A stretch of DNA of 64,000 nucleotides from Nocardioides terrae (GCF_900112345.1 NZ_FOLB01000005.1:1-64000), one strand, 5' to 3'. Shown: positions 32,981-40,903, counted from the stretch's first letter. A program made the numbers and translations. Notes: generated from the letters alone by a model not told the origin.

Positions 32981-34007
32981 AGCGCTGCCATCCGAGCAGT
33001 CGCTGGCGGTCACGCGACGTGAGCGCTCGGCGCTGCGCGACCGTCTCGGTCCTCCTCCACCACGGTGGTGCCTCGAGGGTCCATCGCCAGCGCGATCGGT
33101 CGACGCGTGACAGCGCGTCGGTCGTCCGCGCCAGGAAGTCACGCGGATCCCGGCGATCGGCGGCCACCATCTCGACGTACTCCAGACCGGCTCGCCGGAA
33201 CGCGCCCTCCCGCCGGATGTCGCTCGCGCGCCGGGCGCCGTCCAGATGCTCGGAGCCGTCGTACTCGCCGATCATGCCCACGGCCGGCGCGAAAAGGTCC
33301 GGCGTGCCGAGGTGGCGGCCGGCGAGGTCGAAGATCGGGGTGTTGCAGCGGACCTCGACCAGGCCGAGGCCGCGCCAGAGCAGTCGCATCTCCGTCTCGG
33401 TCGGCGACCAGCTGTTCTCGACCGCCAGGCCGAGGGCCTCGCGCAGCTGGCCCACGCCCACCGCCCCGGCCAGGGTGGCCGTGGTGGATCGACGCACCTC
33501 GTCGAGGGAGACGAGGTCCGCGGCTGCGGCCCGGTCAAGCACCTTCACCGCCGCGGCCAGGTCCGCGGCGAACCGGGCGGCGAACGTCACCGACCGGAGC
33601 GGTCCGGTGACGGCGAGGCCGTCGAGCACGACAGTCTCCGCGTCGGCCAGTCGCTCGGCCGAGTAGCTGATCCCCGGCTGCGCCCGGTAGCTCGTGCGTG
33701 GCACGACGAGGTGGACGGTGTCCTCGTCCAGGTACTTCGCGCCGAGCCAGCGCAGCGCCGCCCAGCCGGTGACGACGCCGACCCCGAGACTCGGCCAGGC
33801 GGCGGAGACGATCCGCTGCTCCACGGCGAGGGCCTCGTCGAGGTCGGCCGGCACGTAGGCCCCCACCGAGGTGCGCCGCCACTGGTCGGTCCGGGACTGG
33901 GCCCGGGTCGGCCCGATCAGACCGGTCGGGTCGACTGCCGAGGGCCAGACGAGGCCAGGTCGGTTCGGGGAGACCGGGATCGGCGTGGTTCGGGGGCGCC
34001 GAGACAC
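32979..34007 (-). CDS. DUF559/AbiEi-type putative nuclease protein in a hairpin-flanked cassette
   Basis: This 342-residue protein is of a group frequent in actinobacteria. The N-terminal two thirds resemble AbiEi-like/transcription-regulator-like proteins (VVTGWAALRWLGAKYLDEDTVHLVVP; VLDGLAVTGPLRSVTFAARFA). The C-terminus resembles a Vsr/DUF559 endonuclease fold with PD-(D/E)xK-like residues: Glu in SPTETEMRLL, Asp in GTPDLFAP and the ExD of GEYDGSEHL, then DIRREGAFRRAGLEYVEM. Activity is unproven. It separates prs from rplY, which in many actinobacteria lie closer together. It is flanked on both sides by inverted 51-nt hairpins, which suggests it arrived as a unit. Toxin/antitoxin, homing or DNA-repair roles are all open. 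Confidence 0.75.
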   Translation of the reverse strand: MSRRPRTTPIPVSPNRPGLVWPSAVDPTGLIGPTRAQSRTDQWRRTSVGAYVPADLDEALAVEQRIVSAAWPSLGVGVVTGWAALRWLGAKYLDEDTVHLVVPRTSYRAQPGISYSAERLADAETVVLDGLAVTGPLRSVTFAARFAADLAAAVKVLDRAAAADLVSLDEVRRSTTATLAGAVGVGQLREALGLAVENSWSPTETEMRLLWRGLGLVEVRCNTPIFDLAGRHLGTPDLFAPAVGMIGEYDGSEHLDGARRASDIRREGAFRRAGLEYVEMVAADRRDPRDFLARTTDALSRVDRSRWRWTLEAPPWWRRTETVAQRRALTSRDRQRLLGWQR

Positions 34008-34063
34008 CCCTCCAGGATCGCGGAGACGAGCGTCAGGCGTCGGGCGCTGTCCACGGGCCCGGA

Positions 34064-34114
34064 GAGCAGCAGGATGGTCGCTCGAGTGCTCCTCGAACGA
34101 CCATCGTGCTGCTC
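34064..34114. repeat. 51-nt hairpin repeat, right copy (inverted relative to the left)
   Basis: GAGCAGCAGGATGGTCG (34064-34080), a 17-nt loop with a further 5-bp inner stem (TCGAG/CTCGA), and CGACCATCGTGCTGCTC (34098-34114) form a stem with 16 of 17 pairs. Reverse-complemented, its outer arm is identical to the left copy and its inner arm differs at 2 of 17 positions, while the loops are unrelated. It lies 22 nt after the prs stop, so it could also end prs transcription, but no U-tract follows. Confidence 0.78.
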
Positions 34115-34135
34115 AGTGGCGGTGAGGCCGGACCG

Positions 34136-35116
34136 TCAGGCGTGACCGTCGAACATCTTCGTGACGGACCCGTCCTCGAAGACCTCGCGGATCGCCTGCG
34201 AGAGCATCGGCGCGATCGACAGCGTGGTGAGCTTGTCGAACTGCTTCTCCTCCGGCACCGGGAGGGTGTCGGTGACGATGATCTCGACGGCCGGGCTGTT
34301 CTTGAGCCGGTCGACGGCGGGCTCGGAGAGCAGGGCGTGCGTGGCGGCGATGATCACGCCCGCGGCGCCCTCCTTCATCAGCGCCTCGGCCGCCTTCACG
34401 ACGGTGCCGCCGGTGTCGATGATGTCGTCGGTCAGCACGCAGATCTTGCCGGCGACCTCGCCGACGACGCGGTTGGCGACGGTCTCGTTGGGCCGGGTGA
34501 TGTCGCGGGTCTTGTGGATGAACGCCAGCGGTACGCCGCCCAGGCGGGCCGACCAGCGCTCGGCGACCTTGATCCGGCCGGCGTCCGGGGAGACGACGGC
34601 GAGCTCCTGGTCGCCGTACTTCTCCTTGATGTAGTCGGCGAGGACCGGCAGGGCCATCAGGTGGTCGACGGGACCGTCGAAGTAGCCCTGCAGCTGGTCG
34701 GCGTGCAGGTCGACGCTGATGATCCGGTCGGCGCCGGCGGTCTTGAAGAGGTCGGCGATGAGACGGGCCGAGATCGGCTCGCGGCCACGGTGCTTCTTGT
34801 CCTGGCGGCTGTAGCCCCAGAACGGCATCACGACGGTGATCCGCTTGGCCGAGGCCCGCTTGAGCGCGTCGACCATGATCAGGTGCTCCATGATCCACTC
34901 GTTGATCGGAGCGGTGTGGCTCTGGATCACGAAGGCGTCGGAGCCGCGGACGGACTCCTCGTAGCGCACGTAGATCTCGGAGTTCGCGAACTCATAGGCA
35001 CTGGTGGGCACCAGCTCCGTGCCGAGCAGCTCGGTGACCTGCTCCGCCAGCGCCGGGTGGGCCCGGCCGCTGAAGACCATCAGGTGCTTCTCAGTGGTCT
35101 TCTTCATTCCGGTCAC
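34136..35116 (-). CDS. prs: Ribose-phosphate pyrophosphokinase
   Basis: It makes PRPP from ribose 5-phosphate and ATP for nucleotide, His and Trp synthesis. VFSGRAHPALAEQVTELLGTEL starts the family domain. FVIQSHTAPINEWIMEHLIMVDALKRASAKRITVVMPFWGYSRQDKKHRGREPISARLIADLF is the ATP-binding loop region. VVSPDAGRIKVAERWS and ICVLTDDIIDTGGTVVKAAEAL, the PRPP-binding DDxxDTGGT loop, complete the fold. 326 residues, full length. It is 42 nt downstream of glmU, the standard glmU-prs pair. A GTG at 35116 and ATGs a few codons further in are near-equivalent starts. Confidence 0.97.
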   Translation of the reverse strand: MTGMKKTTEKHLMVFSGRAHPALAEQVTELLGTELVPTSAYEFANSEIYVRYEESVRGSDAFVIQSHTAPINEWIMEHLIMVDALKRASAKRITVVMPFWGYSRQDKKHRGREPISARLIADLFKTAGADRIISVDLHADQLQGYFDGPVDHLMALPVLADYIKEKYGDQELAVVSPDAGRIKVAERWSARLGGVPLAFIHKTRDITRPNETVANRVVGEVAGKICVLTDDIIDTGGTVVKAAEALMKEGAAGVIIAATHALLSEPAVDRLKNSPAVEIIVTDTLPVPEEKQFDKLTTLSIAPMLSQAIREVFEDGSVTKMFDGHA

Positions 35117-35158
35117 AAGCTGCTCCTGCCGCAGAGGTCGCCGGGTTCGGTCGTCCGG

Positions 35159-36658
35159 TCAGGATTCTGACGCACCGGCGGGCGTCTCCCCAACTCGCTG
35201 GGAGGCGTTGTGAGACGCCTCATGTTCACCCGCTGTTCCAGGGCCCGCCGCCTCGGCGGCGGCGGCCTGCTCGGTCCCCGGCCGACGACGCTGCGCCCAG
35301 CCCTCCATGATCCGCATCGGACCTGCGGAGACGGCCAGCGCACCGGCGGGGACCACACCGCGCACGACCGTCCCGCCGCCCGTCCCGGCACCGTCGCCGA
35401 TGCTGACCGGAGCGACGAACGTGTTGTTGGAGCCGGTCTTCGCGTGCTTCCCGACGGTGGTGCGGTGCTTGTCCACCCCGTCGTAGTTGGCGAAGATCGT
35501 GCCGGCTCCGATGTTGGCGCCCTCGCCGATCTCGGCATCGCCGACGTAGGACAGGTGCGGCACCTTGGCGCCGTCGCCGATGGTGGCGTTCTTGGTCTCG
35601 ACGAAGCCGCCGATCTTGCCCTTCGCGCCCAGGACGGTGCCGGGGCGGAGGTAGGAGAACGGTCCGACGTTCGCCTCGGCGCCGATCACGGCCAGCTCGG
35701 CGTGGGTCCGCACGACCTTCGCCCCGGCCCCCACCTCGCAGTCGCGCAGCGTCGAGTCCGGACCGACGACGGCGTCCTCCTCGACCTTGGTCGCGCCGAG
35801 CAGCTGTACGCCGGGCAGCACCGTGACGTCCGGCGCCAGCTCGGCGTCGGCGTCGATCCAGGTGGTGGCCGGGTCGACGACGGTGACGCCCTCCCGCATC
35901 CACCCGGTGACGATCCGCTGGTTGAGCAGGCGGCCGAGCGCCGCGAGCTGGGCGCGGTCGTTGGCGCCCTCGATCTCGGCCGGGTCGTCGACGGGTCGGG
36001 CGCCGACGGGCAGCCCGGCGGCACGCGCCAGCGCGACCGCGTCGGTCAGGTAGTACTCGCCCTTGGCGTTGTCGTTCCCGATCCGCCCCAACGCGTCGGC
36101 GAGGAAGGCGGCGTCGAAGGCCAGGATCCCGGAGTTGATCTCGTTGATCGCGCGCTGCTCGTCGGTCGCGTCCCTCTCCTCGACGATCGCCTCGACGACT
36201 CCCCCGCCGCCGCGCACGATCCGCCCGTAGCCGAAGGGCTCCACCACGACACCGCTCAGCACGGTGACCGCGTTGCCGTCCGCCGCATGGTCGTCCAGCA
36301 GCCGACGCAGGCTCTCCGCGCGCAGCAGCGGCGTGTCGCCGTACGCCACCAGGACGGTGCCACCGAGGCCGTCGTGACCCACCGCCTCGACCGCGACGCG
36401 GACCGCGTGCGCGGTGCCGAGCTGCTCCTCCTGCACCGCGACGACCGCGTCGGGCAGCAGGCCGGCCACGTGCGGCTCGACCAGCTCACGCTGGTGACCG
36501 ACGACGGTGACCACGCGGGACGGTCCGAGCTCGCGTACGGCGGCCAGGACGTGCCCGACCATGCTCCGGCCGCACACCTCGTGGAGGACCTTGGGGGTCT
36601 TCGACTTCATGCGGGTTCCGCCACCGGCGGCCAGGACGACGACAGTCAGCTCGGTCAC
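35159..36658 (-). CDS. glmU: Bifunctional N-acetylglucosamine-1-phosphate uridyltransferase / glucosamine-1-phosphate acetyltransferase
   Basis: It makes UDP-GlcNAc for peptidoglycan and EPS. The N-terminal uridyltransferase has VVVLAAGGGTRMKSKTPKVLHEV (the GxGTRM-Kx5-6-K site), LVAYGDTPLL and NEINSGILAFDAAFL. The C-terminal left-handed beta-helix acetyltransferase begins near residue 265, with FVETKNATIGDGAKVPHLSYVGDAEIGEGANIGAGTIFANYDG, KHRTTVGKHAKTGSNNTFVAPVSIGD and a catalytic His in PHLSYVGD. The tail after about residue 460 is Ala/Glu-rich and unlike the core. 499 residues, GTG start. A tRNA-Gln lies nearby upstream, as in mycobacteria. Confidence 0.97.
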   Translation of the reverse strand: MTELTVVVLAAGGGTRMKSKTPKVLHEVCGRSMVGHVLAAVRELGPSRVVTVVGHQRELVEPHVAGLLPDAVVAVQEEQLGTAHAVRVAVEAVGHDGLGGTVLVAYGDTPLLRAESLRRLLDDHAADGNAVTVLSGVVVEPFGYGRIVRGGGGVVEAIVEERDATDEQRAINEINSGILAFDAAFLADALGRIGNDNAKGEYYLTDAVALARAAGLPVGARPVDDPAEIEGANDRAQLAALGRLLNQRIVTGWMREGVTVVDPATTWIDADAELAPDVTVLPGVQLLGATKVEEDAVVGPDSTLRDCEVGAGAKVVRTHAELAVIGAEANVGPFSYLRPGTVLGAKGKIGGFVETKNATIGDGAKVPHLSYVGDAEIGEGANIGAGTIFANYDGVDKHRTTVGKHAKTGSNNTFVAPVSIGDGAGTGGGTVVRGVVPAGALAVSAGPMRIMEGWAQRRRPGTEQAAAAEAAGPGTAGEHEASHNASQRVGETPAGASES

Positions 36659-36804
36659 GCTCCGAGCCTATGCGCAGCCCGGCCAGGCGACGATCCCCGC
36701 CCTCGCGGCGAGGAAGTCCGGGAATTCGGGCCGAGCGATGTCGTATGAGAACGCCCCCGTTCGTGGTCCTAGTGAGAGTGGTCGACGAGACAGGAGGCAC
36801 GGTC

Positions 36805-36957
36805 ATGTGGGACACCGTTCAGGACAACACGATCCACCTGACGCACGATCTGCCGTGCCCGCGCTGCGGCCACGCCGTGCACACCTACCTCGCCTGCAGC
36901 GACAGCTGCTCCTGCGAGCCGACGATCCTGCCGGGCAGCGCGCCGCTCGCCGCGTGA
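36805..36957 (+). CDS. 50-residue cysteine-rich (zinc-ribbon-like) protein
   Basis: The ATG at 36805 lies 7 nt after a perfect AGGAGG, fixing the start; the open frame back to 36670 is not needed. The peptide MWDTVQDNTIHLTHDLPCPRCGHAVHTYLACSDSC... has five cysteines (CPRC, then ACSDSCSC) and His residues suited to bind one zinc. It probably acts as a small protein- or nucleic-acid-binding factor. It is divergent from glmU. I know no named family for it. The strong ribosome site and biased codons support translation. Confidence 0.65.
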   Translation: MWDTVQDNTIHLTHDLPCPRCGHAVHTYLACSDSCSCEPTILPGSAPLAA

Positions 36958-37002
36958 GCGCCGCCACGGTTGAGCGCGGTCTCCACGGGGAACACTCACC
37001 TC

Positions 37003-37185
37003 ATGAGTGAGACCCCGATCTTCACGTCCGTCGAGCACGACCTCGAGGTGTCGTACGACGACCTCGCGGCCGAGCCGGCCACGTCGGAGACCCAGTCGAC
37101 GACCCAGTCGACCCAGTCGATGGTCCAGCCCCCGCCGACGTCGACGACGCCCGACGCCGGGCCCGCGGCCGCCCCCGCCAGCTAG
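37003..37185 (+). CDS. 60-residue low-complexity hypothetical protein
   Basis: This small frame from ATG 37003 has an acidic start (MSETPIFTSVEHDLEVSYDDLAAEPA) and then a Thr/Ser/Gln and Pro/Ala-rich tail (TQSTTQSTQS... PTSTTPD). Nothing resembling a fold, signal or motif is seen, and no clear ribosome site precedes the ATG. It lies between the zinc-ribbon peptide (46 nt) and tRNA-Gln. The codons are GC3-biased, which mildly supports coding. It may well be spurious. Confidence 0.35.
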   Translation: MSETPIFTSVEHDLEVSYDDLAAEPATSETQSTTQSTQSMVQPPPTSTTPDAGPAAAPAS

Positions 37186-37201
37186 CCTCGAAGAAAATCT
37201 G

Positions 37202-37280
37202 CTCCCCGGGTAGGAGTCGAACCTACGTCGCTAGTCCTGATTCAAAGTCAGGCGGGCCCTGCCGGCAGACCAACCGGGGA
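37202..37280 (-). tRNA. tRNA-Gln (anticodon UUG)
   Basis: Read on the minus strand: acceptor TCCCCGG pairs with CCGGGGA, and the discriminator is G. The D arm is GGTC/GGCC, the anticodon stem CCTGA/TCAGG with loop CTTTGAA (anticodon TTG), and the T arm GTAGG-TTCGACT-CCTAC. The U1-A72 end pair and G73 are tRNA-Gln identity features. The extra loop between anticodon and T stems is 9 nt, longer than usual. CCA is not encoded. A T-run (ATTTTC) follows the 3' end. A tRNA-Gln next to glmU-prs is also seen in mycobacteria. Confidence 0.9.
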
Positions 37281-37338
37281 TTGAATTGTCGGCCCGCCTG
37301 CGGGACCGCTTGGAACGGCCCGGCAGACCAACCGGGGA
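37262..37338. repeat. 19-bp direct repeat: duplicated 5' end of tRNA-Gln
   Basis: ccggcagaccaaccgggga occurs at 37262-37280 (the 5' 19 nt of the tRNA, read antisense) and again at 37320-37338. The two copies are in the same orientation, 58 nt apart. The second copy lies just upstream of the tRNA gene and continues into unrelated sequence. It could be a scar of recombination or integration at the tRNA 5' end, or a partial tRNA duplication. Confidence 0.75.
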
Positions 37339-37358
37339 AAGTCACACCCAGAGACGAC

Positions 37359-38906
37359 TCACGGATGCGGCCAGACCGCCCGCAGCCGCGCCACGGCCGG
37401 ATCCGGCTGGTCGAACATATCGGTCCCGGGCGCGATCTCCAGAAACTCCACGACTCCCCCGAAGGACTCGATCTCCTGGCGCAGCCACTCGGGGTCGAAC
37501 CGGCGGGTGAGCGGGCGCGGCTCCGGGAGCGGCAGGTCGGTGCCGGGCACGAGCGCGGAGAACTCCAGGAAGAGCGACTGTCCGCCGCGCAGCACGACCG
37601 ACGCGAGCCGGAAGAGGTTCTCGCGGGCCGCGCGGTCGAGCGAGCCGATCAGCCCGCGACCGTAGAGGTGGTGCGGGTCGCGCGAGAGCGGCCCGACGAA
37701 GGACATCACGCGGCGCAGCTCGTTGAGGACGAGCATCTCCAGCCGGACCCGCGACTCCCCCATCGCGTCGCGCTTGCGCCGCATCAGCGACATCGCGGGC
37801 AGCGAGAAGTCGGTCGCCAGGACCGGATGCCCCTGCCCCGCCAGCCAGAACGCGTCACGCCCTGTCCCGGCGCCGAGGTCGACGACCTTGTCGCCCGCGC
37901 CCAGCTGCGGCTCGACCCACCCGGCGAAGGACGACGGCCCCGACGGGATCCGGGAGACCGTCGGCTCCTGGTAGGCCTTGGCCCAGCCCGGCACCTCGGT
38001 GCGGGTCCCGCGGAACCACGCGTCCAGCCGCTTGGTGCCGACCGGGCTGTCCTGGTAGCGGAAGCCGGGGTCGGGGACCCGCCAGTTGGGCCCGTAGATG
38101 AAGGCCAGCATCTCCTCGGGATGCTTCGGGGCGGCGAACTCCTCGCCCTCCAGCGTGATGGTGCCCAGCGGCAGCAGGTGAGCGTCGGCGTCGAAGGAGC
38201 CGTTGCGGTTGCCGAACTGGTAGAAGGTCCCGTTGATCGTGAACGCTGAGAAGATGTCGATGTGCGCGGTCTGGCCGTCCGACAGCGGCCACAGCACCTT
38301 GATGTCGCCGGCGGACATCCGCAGCACCCGCCAGTCCAGCCCGCGCAGGGCCCGCTGGATCCGGTAGCTCTCGGCGATGATGTCGGCCGGGGCCGACGCC
38401 TTCGTGTAGTAGCAGAGGTCGACGTCGGAGTCGTGGCCCAGCATCGTGCCTTGCCGGACCGCGCCGAGCAGCGCGCCGTAGCAGAGGTAGGCGTCCAGGC
38501 CGCACCGCTCCCGCAGCTCGCGCAGCACCGTGTGCGTCGCGTCGAGCAGCTCCTGCTTGACGTCGTCGGAGGTCTCCTCGAAGGCACGGGTCAGGTGACC
38601 CACCTTGTCGATGGAGTACGGCGCCCCGCTCTCGTCGACGAAGGCGACCCGGCCCGCACCCGACCCGAACGTCACCTCGGCGTCGTGGAGGACCACGCCG
38701 CCGTCGTACGTGGCGACCCGGACCCGCGTCGTGCCGGACAGGAACGGGCGCATCACCCGCGGCCAGGCGATCTCGAAGGAGTCGCCGGAGAGCGTGCCGT
38801 CGCGGCCCGGCGTGAACGACCAGACGTACTGGTCGTCGAAGTGCACCAGCAGCGGGACGCTCGGGGCGCCCTCCAGACGGAGCCCCTCGGCGGAGATCTC
38901 GGGCAC
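37359..38906 (-). CDS. LicD-type nucleotidyltransferase fused to SAM methyltransferase (paralogue 1)
   Basis: This 515-residue three-part protein begins with a beta-rich N-domain (about 1-100: VPLLVHFDDQYVWSFTPGRDG; TTRVRVATYDGGVVLHDAEV). A LicD/phosphocholine-transferase-like domain follows (about 115-300), with ERCGLDAYLCYGALLGAVRQG and the acidic site His158-Asp159-Ser-Asp161-Val-Asp163. A class I methyltransferase comes next (about 320-515) with the SAM loop VVDLGAGTGRDAFW near residue 342. LicD proteins move a phospho-substituent from a CDP-alcohol to a glycan; the fused methyltransferase may methylate that substituent. The GTG at 38906 follows the coiled-coil gene stop by 1 nt. It is the last gene of the operon that starts at 42893. 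Confidence 0.82.
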   Translation of the reverse strand: MPEISAEGLRLEGAPSVPLLVHFDDQYVWSFTPGRDGTLSGDSFEIAWPRVMRPFLSGTTRVRVATYDGGVVLHDAEVTFGSGAGRVAFVDESGAPYSIDKVGHLTRAFEETSDDVKQELLDATHTVLRELRERCGLDAYLCYGALLGAVRQGTMLGHDSDVDLCYYTKASAPADIIAESYRIQRALRGLDWRVLRMSAGDIKVLWPLSDGQTAHIDIFSAFTINGTFYQFGNRNGSFDADAHLLPLGTITLEGEEFAAPKHPEEMLAFIYGPNWRVPDPGFRYQDSPVGTKRLDAWFRGTRTEVPGWAKAYQEPTVSRIPSGPSSFAGWVEPQLGAGDKVVDLGAGTGRDAFWLAGQGHPVLATDFSLPAMSLMRRKRDAMGESRVRLEMLVLNELRRVMSFVGPLSRDPHHLYGRGLIGSLDRAARENLFRLASVVLRGGQSLFLEFSALVPGTDLPLPEPRPLTRRFDPEWLRQEIESFGGVVEFLEIAPGTDMFDQPDPAVARLRAVWPHP

Positions 38907-38907
38907 G

Positions 38908-39093
38908 CTAGGCCGATCGGCGCAGAGCGGCCAGGAGCTCCTCGACCCGAGCCTTGTCGCCGTCGACGGTCGCCACCAGCAGCTGGGCGAGCTGGTCGGT
39001 GATCTCCTCGACGCGGCGGCGCAGGACGCGGTTGTCGGCGACCTCCTTCTCGAGGCGCTCGACCCGCTCGCGCAGGCTCTCGTTGACAGCCAT
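38908..39093 (-). CDS. 61-residue coiled-coil protein (DUF6752-like)
   Basis: This short, highly charged helical protein (MAVNESLRERVERLEKEVADNRVLRRRVEEI...) has heptad-spaced Leu/Val over most of its length, predicted as a dimeric coiled coil. It is followed by DQLAQLLVATVDGDKARVEELLAALR. It resembles the C-terminal half of the 85-residue protein at 40646, so both LicD-methyltransferase paralogues 1 and 2 are preceded by such a partner. It probably works as a scaffold or oligomerisation partner. An ATG start is used, 3 nt after the preceding gene's stop. Confidence 0.75.
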   Translation of the reverse strand: MAVNESLRERVERLEKEVADNRVLRRRVEEITDQLAQLLVATVDGDKARVEELLAALRRSA

Positions 39094-39096
39094 GTC

Positions 39097-40641
39097 TCAG
39101 TGCTCCTTCGGGTGGGGCCAGGTGATGCGCATCCGGCACACGGCCGGGTCGGGGACGTCGAACATGTCGACTCCCGCGGCGGTCTCGACGCGGACGATCC
39201 TGCCACCGCTCGCCGCGACCTCGGCGGCGACCTGCTCGGGGTCGAGCCGCCGGACCAGCGGCTGCGGGCCGGGCGGCGGGGCGTCGACGCCCGCGGGCAG
39301 CGTCGCGGAGAACTCCAGGAACATGGACCCGCCGCCGCGCAGCGACATGGCCCCGATCCGGAACAGGTTGGCGCGGGCGGTGGCGTCGAGGCAGCCGAGC
39401 AGCTGGCGGGCGTAGAGCTGGTGCGGGTCCCGGGCCAGCCGGGCGCCGAGGATCAGCGCCCGACGCAGCTCGTTGAACATCGTCTGGTCGGAGCGCACAC
39501 CCTGGATCCGTCGGGTGCGCGCGAAGGAGCGGCGCGAGAAGTCGACGGCCCGCACGGCGTGGCCGCGGCGGGTGAAGTAGCGCGTGTCGCGGCCGTTGCC
39601 GGCGCCGAGGTCGGCGATCTTGTCGTCCCGGCCGACCTGCTTCTCGACCCAGCGGGCGAAGTCGGACGGCTTGCGGGCGATGTCGCGGGCGCGCTGATCG
39701 TAGACGTCGTTCCACTGCGGCAGCTCGGTACGGAAGCCGCGGAGCCAGCCGTCGAGGCGAGCAACGCCGAGCGGGTTGTCGCGGTGCACGAACGACGGGT
39801 CCGGGACCAGCCAGTGCGGGCCGTAGACGAACTCCAGCATCGCCTCGGGGTGCTTGGGCGCGGGCAGCTCGACGCCCTCCAGCGTCACGGTCCCGAGCGG
39901 CAGCAGGTGCTCGGCGGCGTCGAAGTCACCGCTGCGGTTGCCGAGCTGGTAGAAGGTCCCGGCGACGGTGAACGCGCCGAAGATGTCGATGTGGCACTTG
40001 CCGCCGTTGGAGAGCTCGCGGACCACCTTGATGTCGGCGCCCGACATGCGGGTCACCGTCCAGCCCTGGGCCCGCACGATCCGCTCGATGCGGTAGCTCT
40101 CGCGGATGATGTCGACGGGCGTGCTCTTGTGGCTGTAGTAGCAGACGTCGACGTCGGAGTCGTGCCCGATCATCGTGCCGCTGCGCATCGCGCCGAGCAG
40201 GGCGCCATAGCAGAGGTAGGCGTCGGCGCCGCACTGCTCGCGCAGCACGGTCAGCACCTCGACGGTGGCGCGGAGGAGCTCCTGCTTGATCTCGTCGGGG
40301 GTCTCCAGGAAGGCCCGCCCGAGGTGGCCGACCTTGTCGACGGAGAGAGGGGTGCCGCTCTTGTCGACGACGGCGACCCGCGCGGTCGACGTACCGAACC
40401 GGTGCTCGGCGTCGAACCACACCGTCTCCCCGCTCACGTCCGCGAGCCTGATCCGCACCGCGCCGTCGAGGAAGCGCACGAGGTTGCCCGGCCACGGCAC
40501 GAAGCTGCCGCCGCGCAGCGGCCGGCCGTCGCGCGACGGGGTGAACGACCAGATGTAGCGGTCGTCGAAGTGGACCGTCACCGGCTCGGACGGTGGCTCG
40601 TCGAGCCAGATGCCCTCCGCGGTGACCTCGGCGGAAGTCAA
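39097..40641 (-). CDS. LicD-type nucleotidyltransferase fused to SAM methyltransferase (paralogue 2)
   Basis: It is a 514-residue paralogue of the flanking genes, with the same order. The N-terminal beta domain has VTVHFDDRYIWSFTPSRDG and VRIRLADVSGETVWFDAEH. The LicD domain has REQCGADAYLCYGALLGAMRSG and the acidic site His160-Asp161-Ser-Asp163-Val-Asp165. The methyltransferase domain has IADLGAGNGRDTRYFTRRGHAVRAVDFS. It ends VDMFDVPDPAVCRMRITWPHP, a tail shared by all three copies. The start is a TTG at 40641, 4 nt after the coiled-coil gene; no better start fits the alignment with the paralogues. The expected role is transfer, and perhaps methylation, of a CDP-derived substituent on a cell-envelope glycan. 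Confidence 0.82.
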   Translation of the reverse strand: MTSAEVTAEGIWLDEPPSEPVTVHFDDRYIWSFTPSRDGRPLRGGSFVPWPGNLVRFLDGAVRIRLADVSGETVWFDAEHRFGTSTARVAVVDKSGTPLSVDKVGHLGRAFLETPDEIKQELLRATVEVLTVLREQCGADAYLCYGALLGAMRSGTMIGHDSDVDVCYYSHKSTPVDIIRESYRIERIVRAQGWTVTRMSGADIKVVRELSNGGKCHIDIFGAFTVAGTFYQLGNRSGDFDAAEHLLPLGTVTLEGVELPAPKHPEAMLEFVYGPHWLVPDPSFVHRDNPLGVARLDGWLRGFRTELPQWNDVYDQRARDIARKPSDFARWVEKQVGRDDKIADLGAGNGRDTRYFTRRGHAVRAVDFSRRSFARTRRIQGVRSDQTMFNELRRALILGARLARDPHQLYARQLLGCLDATARANLFRIGAMSLRGGGSMFLEFSATLPAGVDAPPPGPQPLVRRLDPEQVAAEVAASGGRIVRVETAAGVDMFDVPDPAVCRMRITWPHPKEH

Positions 40642-40645
40642 GCGC

Positions 40646-40903
40646 TCAGATCGTCTTCCGGTAGCGCGAGAGCACCTCGTTGACCTTGGCGTCGTCGCGG
40701 TCCTGGATCGGGATCAGGAGCTCGGCGACCACGTCGGAGAGCTCGGCGACCTTGCGGTGGAGCTGGCGATCGGCCTCGAGCTCCTCCTCCAGGCGCTGCA
40801 CGCGGGCACGCAGGGTGCTCTCGTACGCCTTGCTGCCGCGCACCCGGTCCTCCACCAGGCCTCGGACCCTGCGTGCGAAGTCCTTCGCGTTGCCACTCGC
40901 CAT
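40646..40903 (-). CDS. 85-residue coiled-coil protein (DUF6752-like)
   Basis: This small charged helical protein has a basic N-terminus (ASGNAKDFARRVRGLVEDRVRG). A coiled-coil core follows (LRARVQRLEEELEADRQLHRKVAEL), then a hydrophobic helix (SDVVAELLIPIQDRDDAKVNEVLSRYRK) that matches the end of the 61-residue protein at 38908. Its ATG overlaps the upstream stop by one base (TGATG), so it is translationally coupled to paralogue 3. The arrangement suggests each LicD-methyltransferase has or had such a partner. Confidence 0.75.
   Translation of the reverse strand: MASGNAKDFARRVRGLVEDRVRGSKAYESTLRARVQRLEEELEADRQLHRKVAELSDVVAELLIPIQDRDDAKVNEVLSRYRKTI

Noticed and set aside
34064..34114. Simple intrinsic terminator of prs
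   Set aside because: Possible in part, but there is no U-tract, and near-identical inverted arms on the far side of the next gene are not explained by a terminator alone.
35210..36748. Long plus-strand open frame (512 codons) opposite glmU
   Set aside because: Antisense shadow of a complete glmU.
37320..37338. Second tRNA gene
   Set aside because: Only the first 19 nt of the tRNA are repeated; no anticodon or T arm follows.
38605..40683. Long plus-strand open frame (692 codons) opposite the LicD-methyltransferase genes
   Set aside because: It is His/Asp/Val/Gly-rich and antisense to two well-supported genes with family motifs. It results from high GC, where stop codons are rare on the opposite strand.
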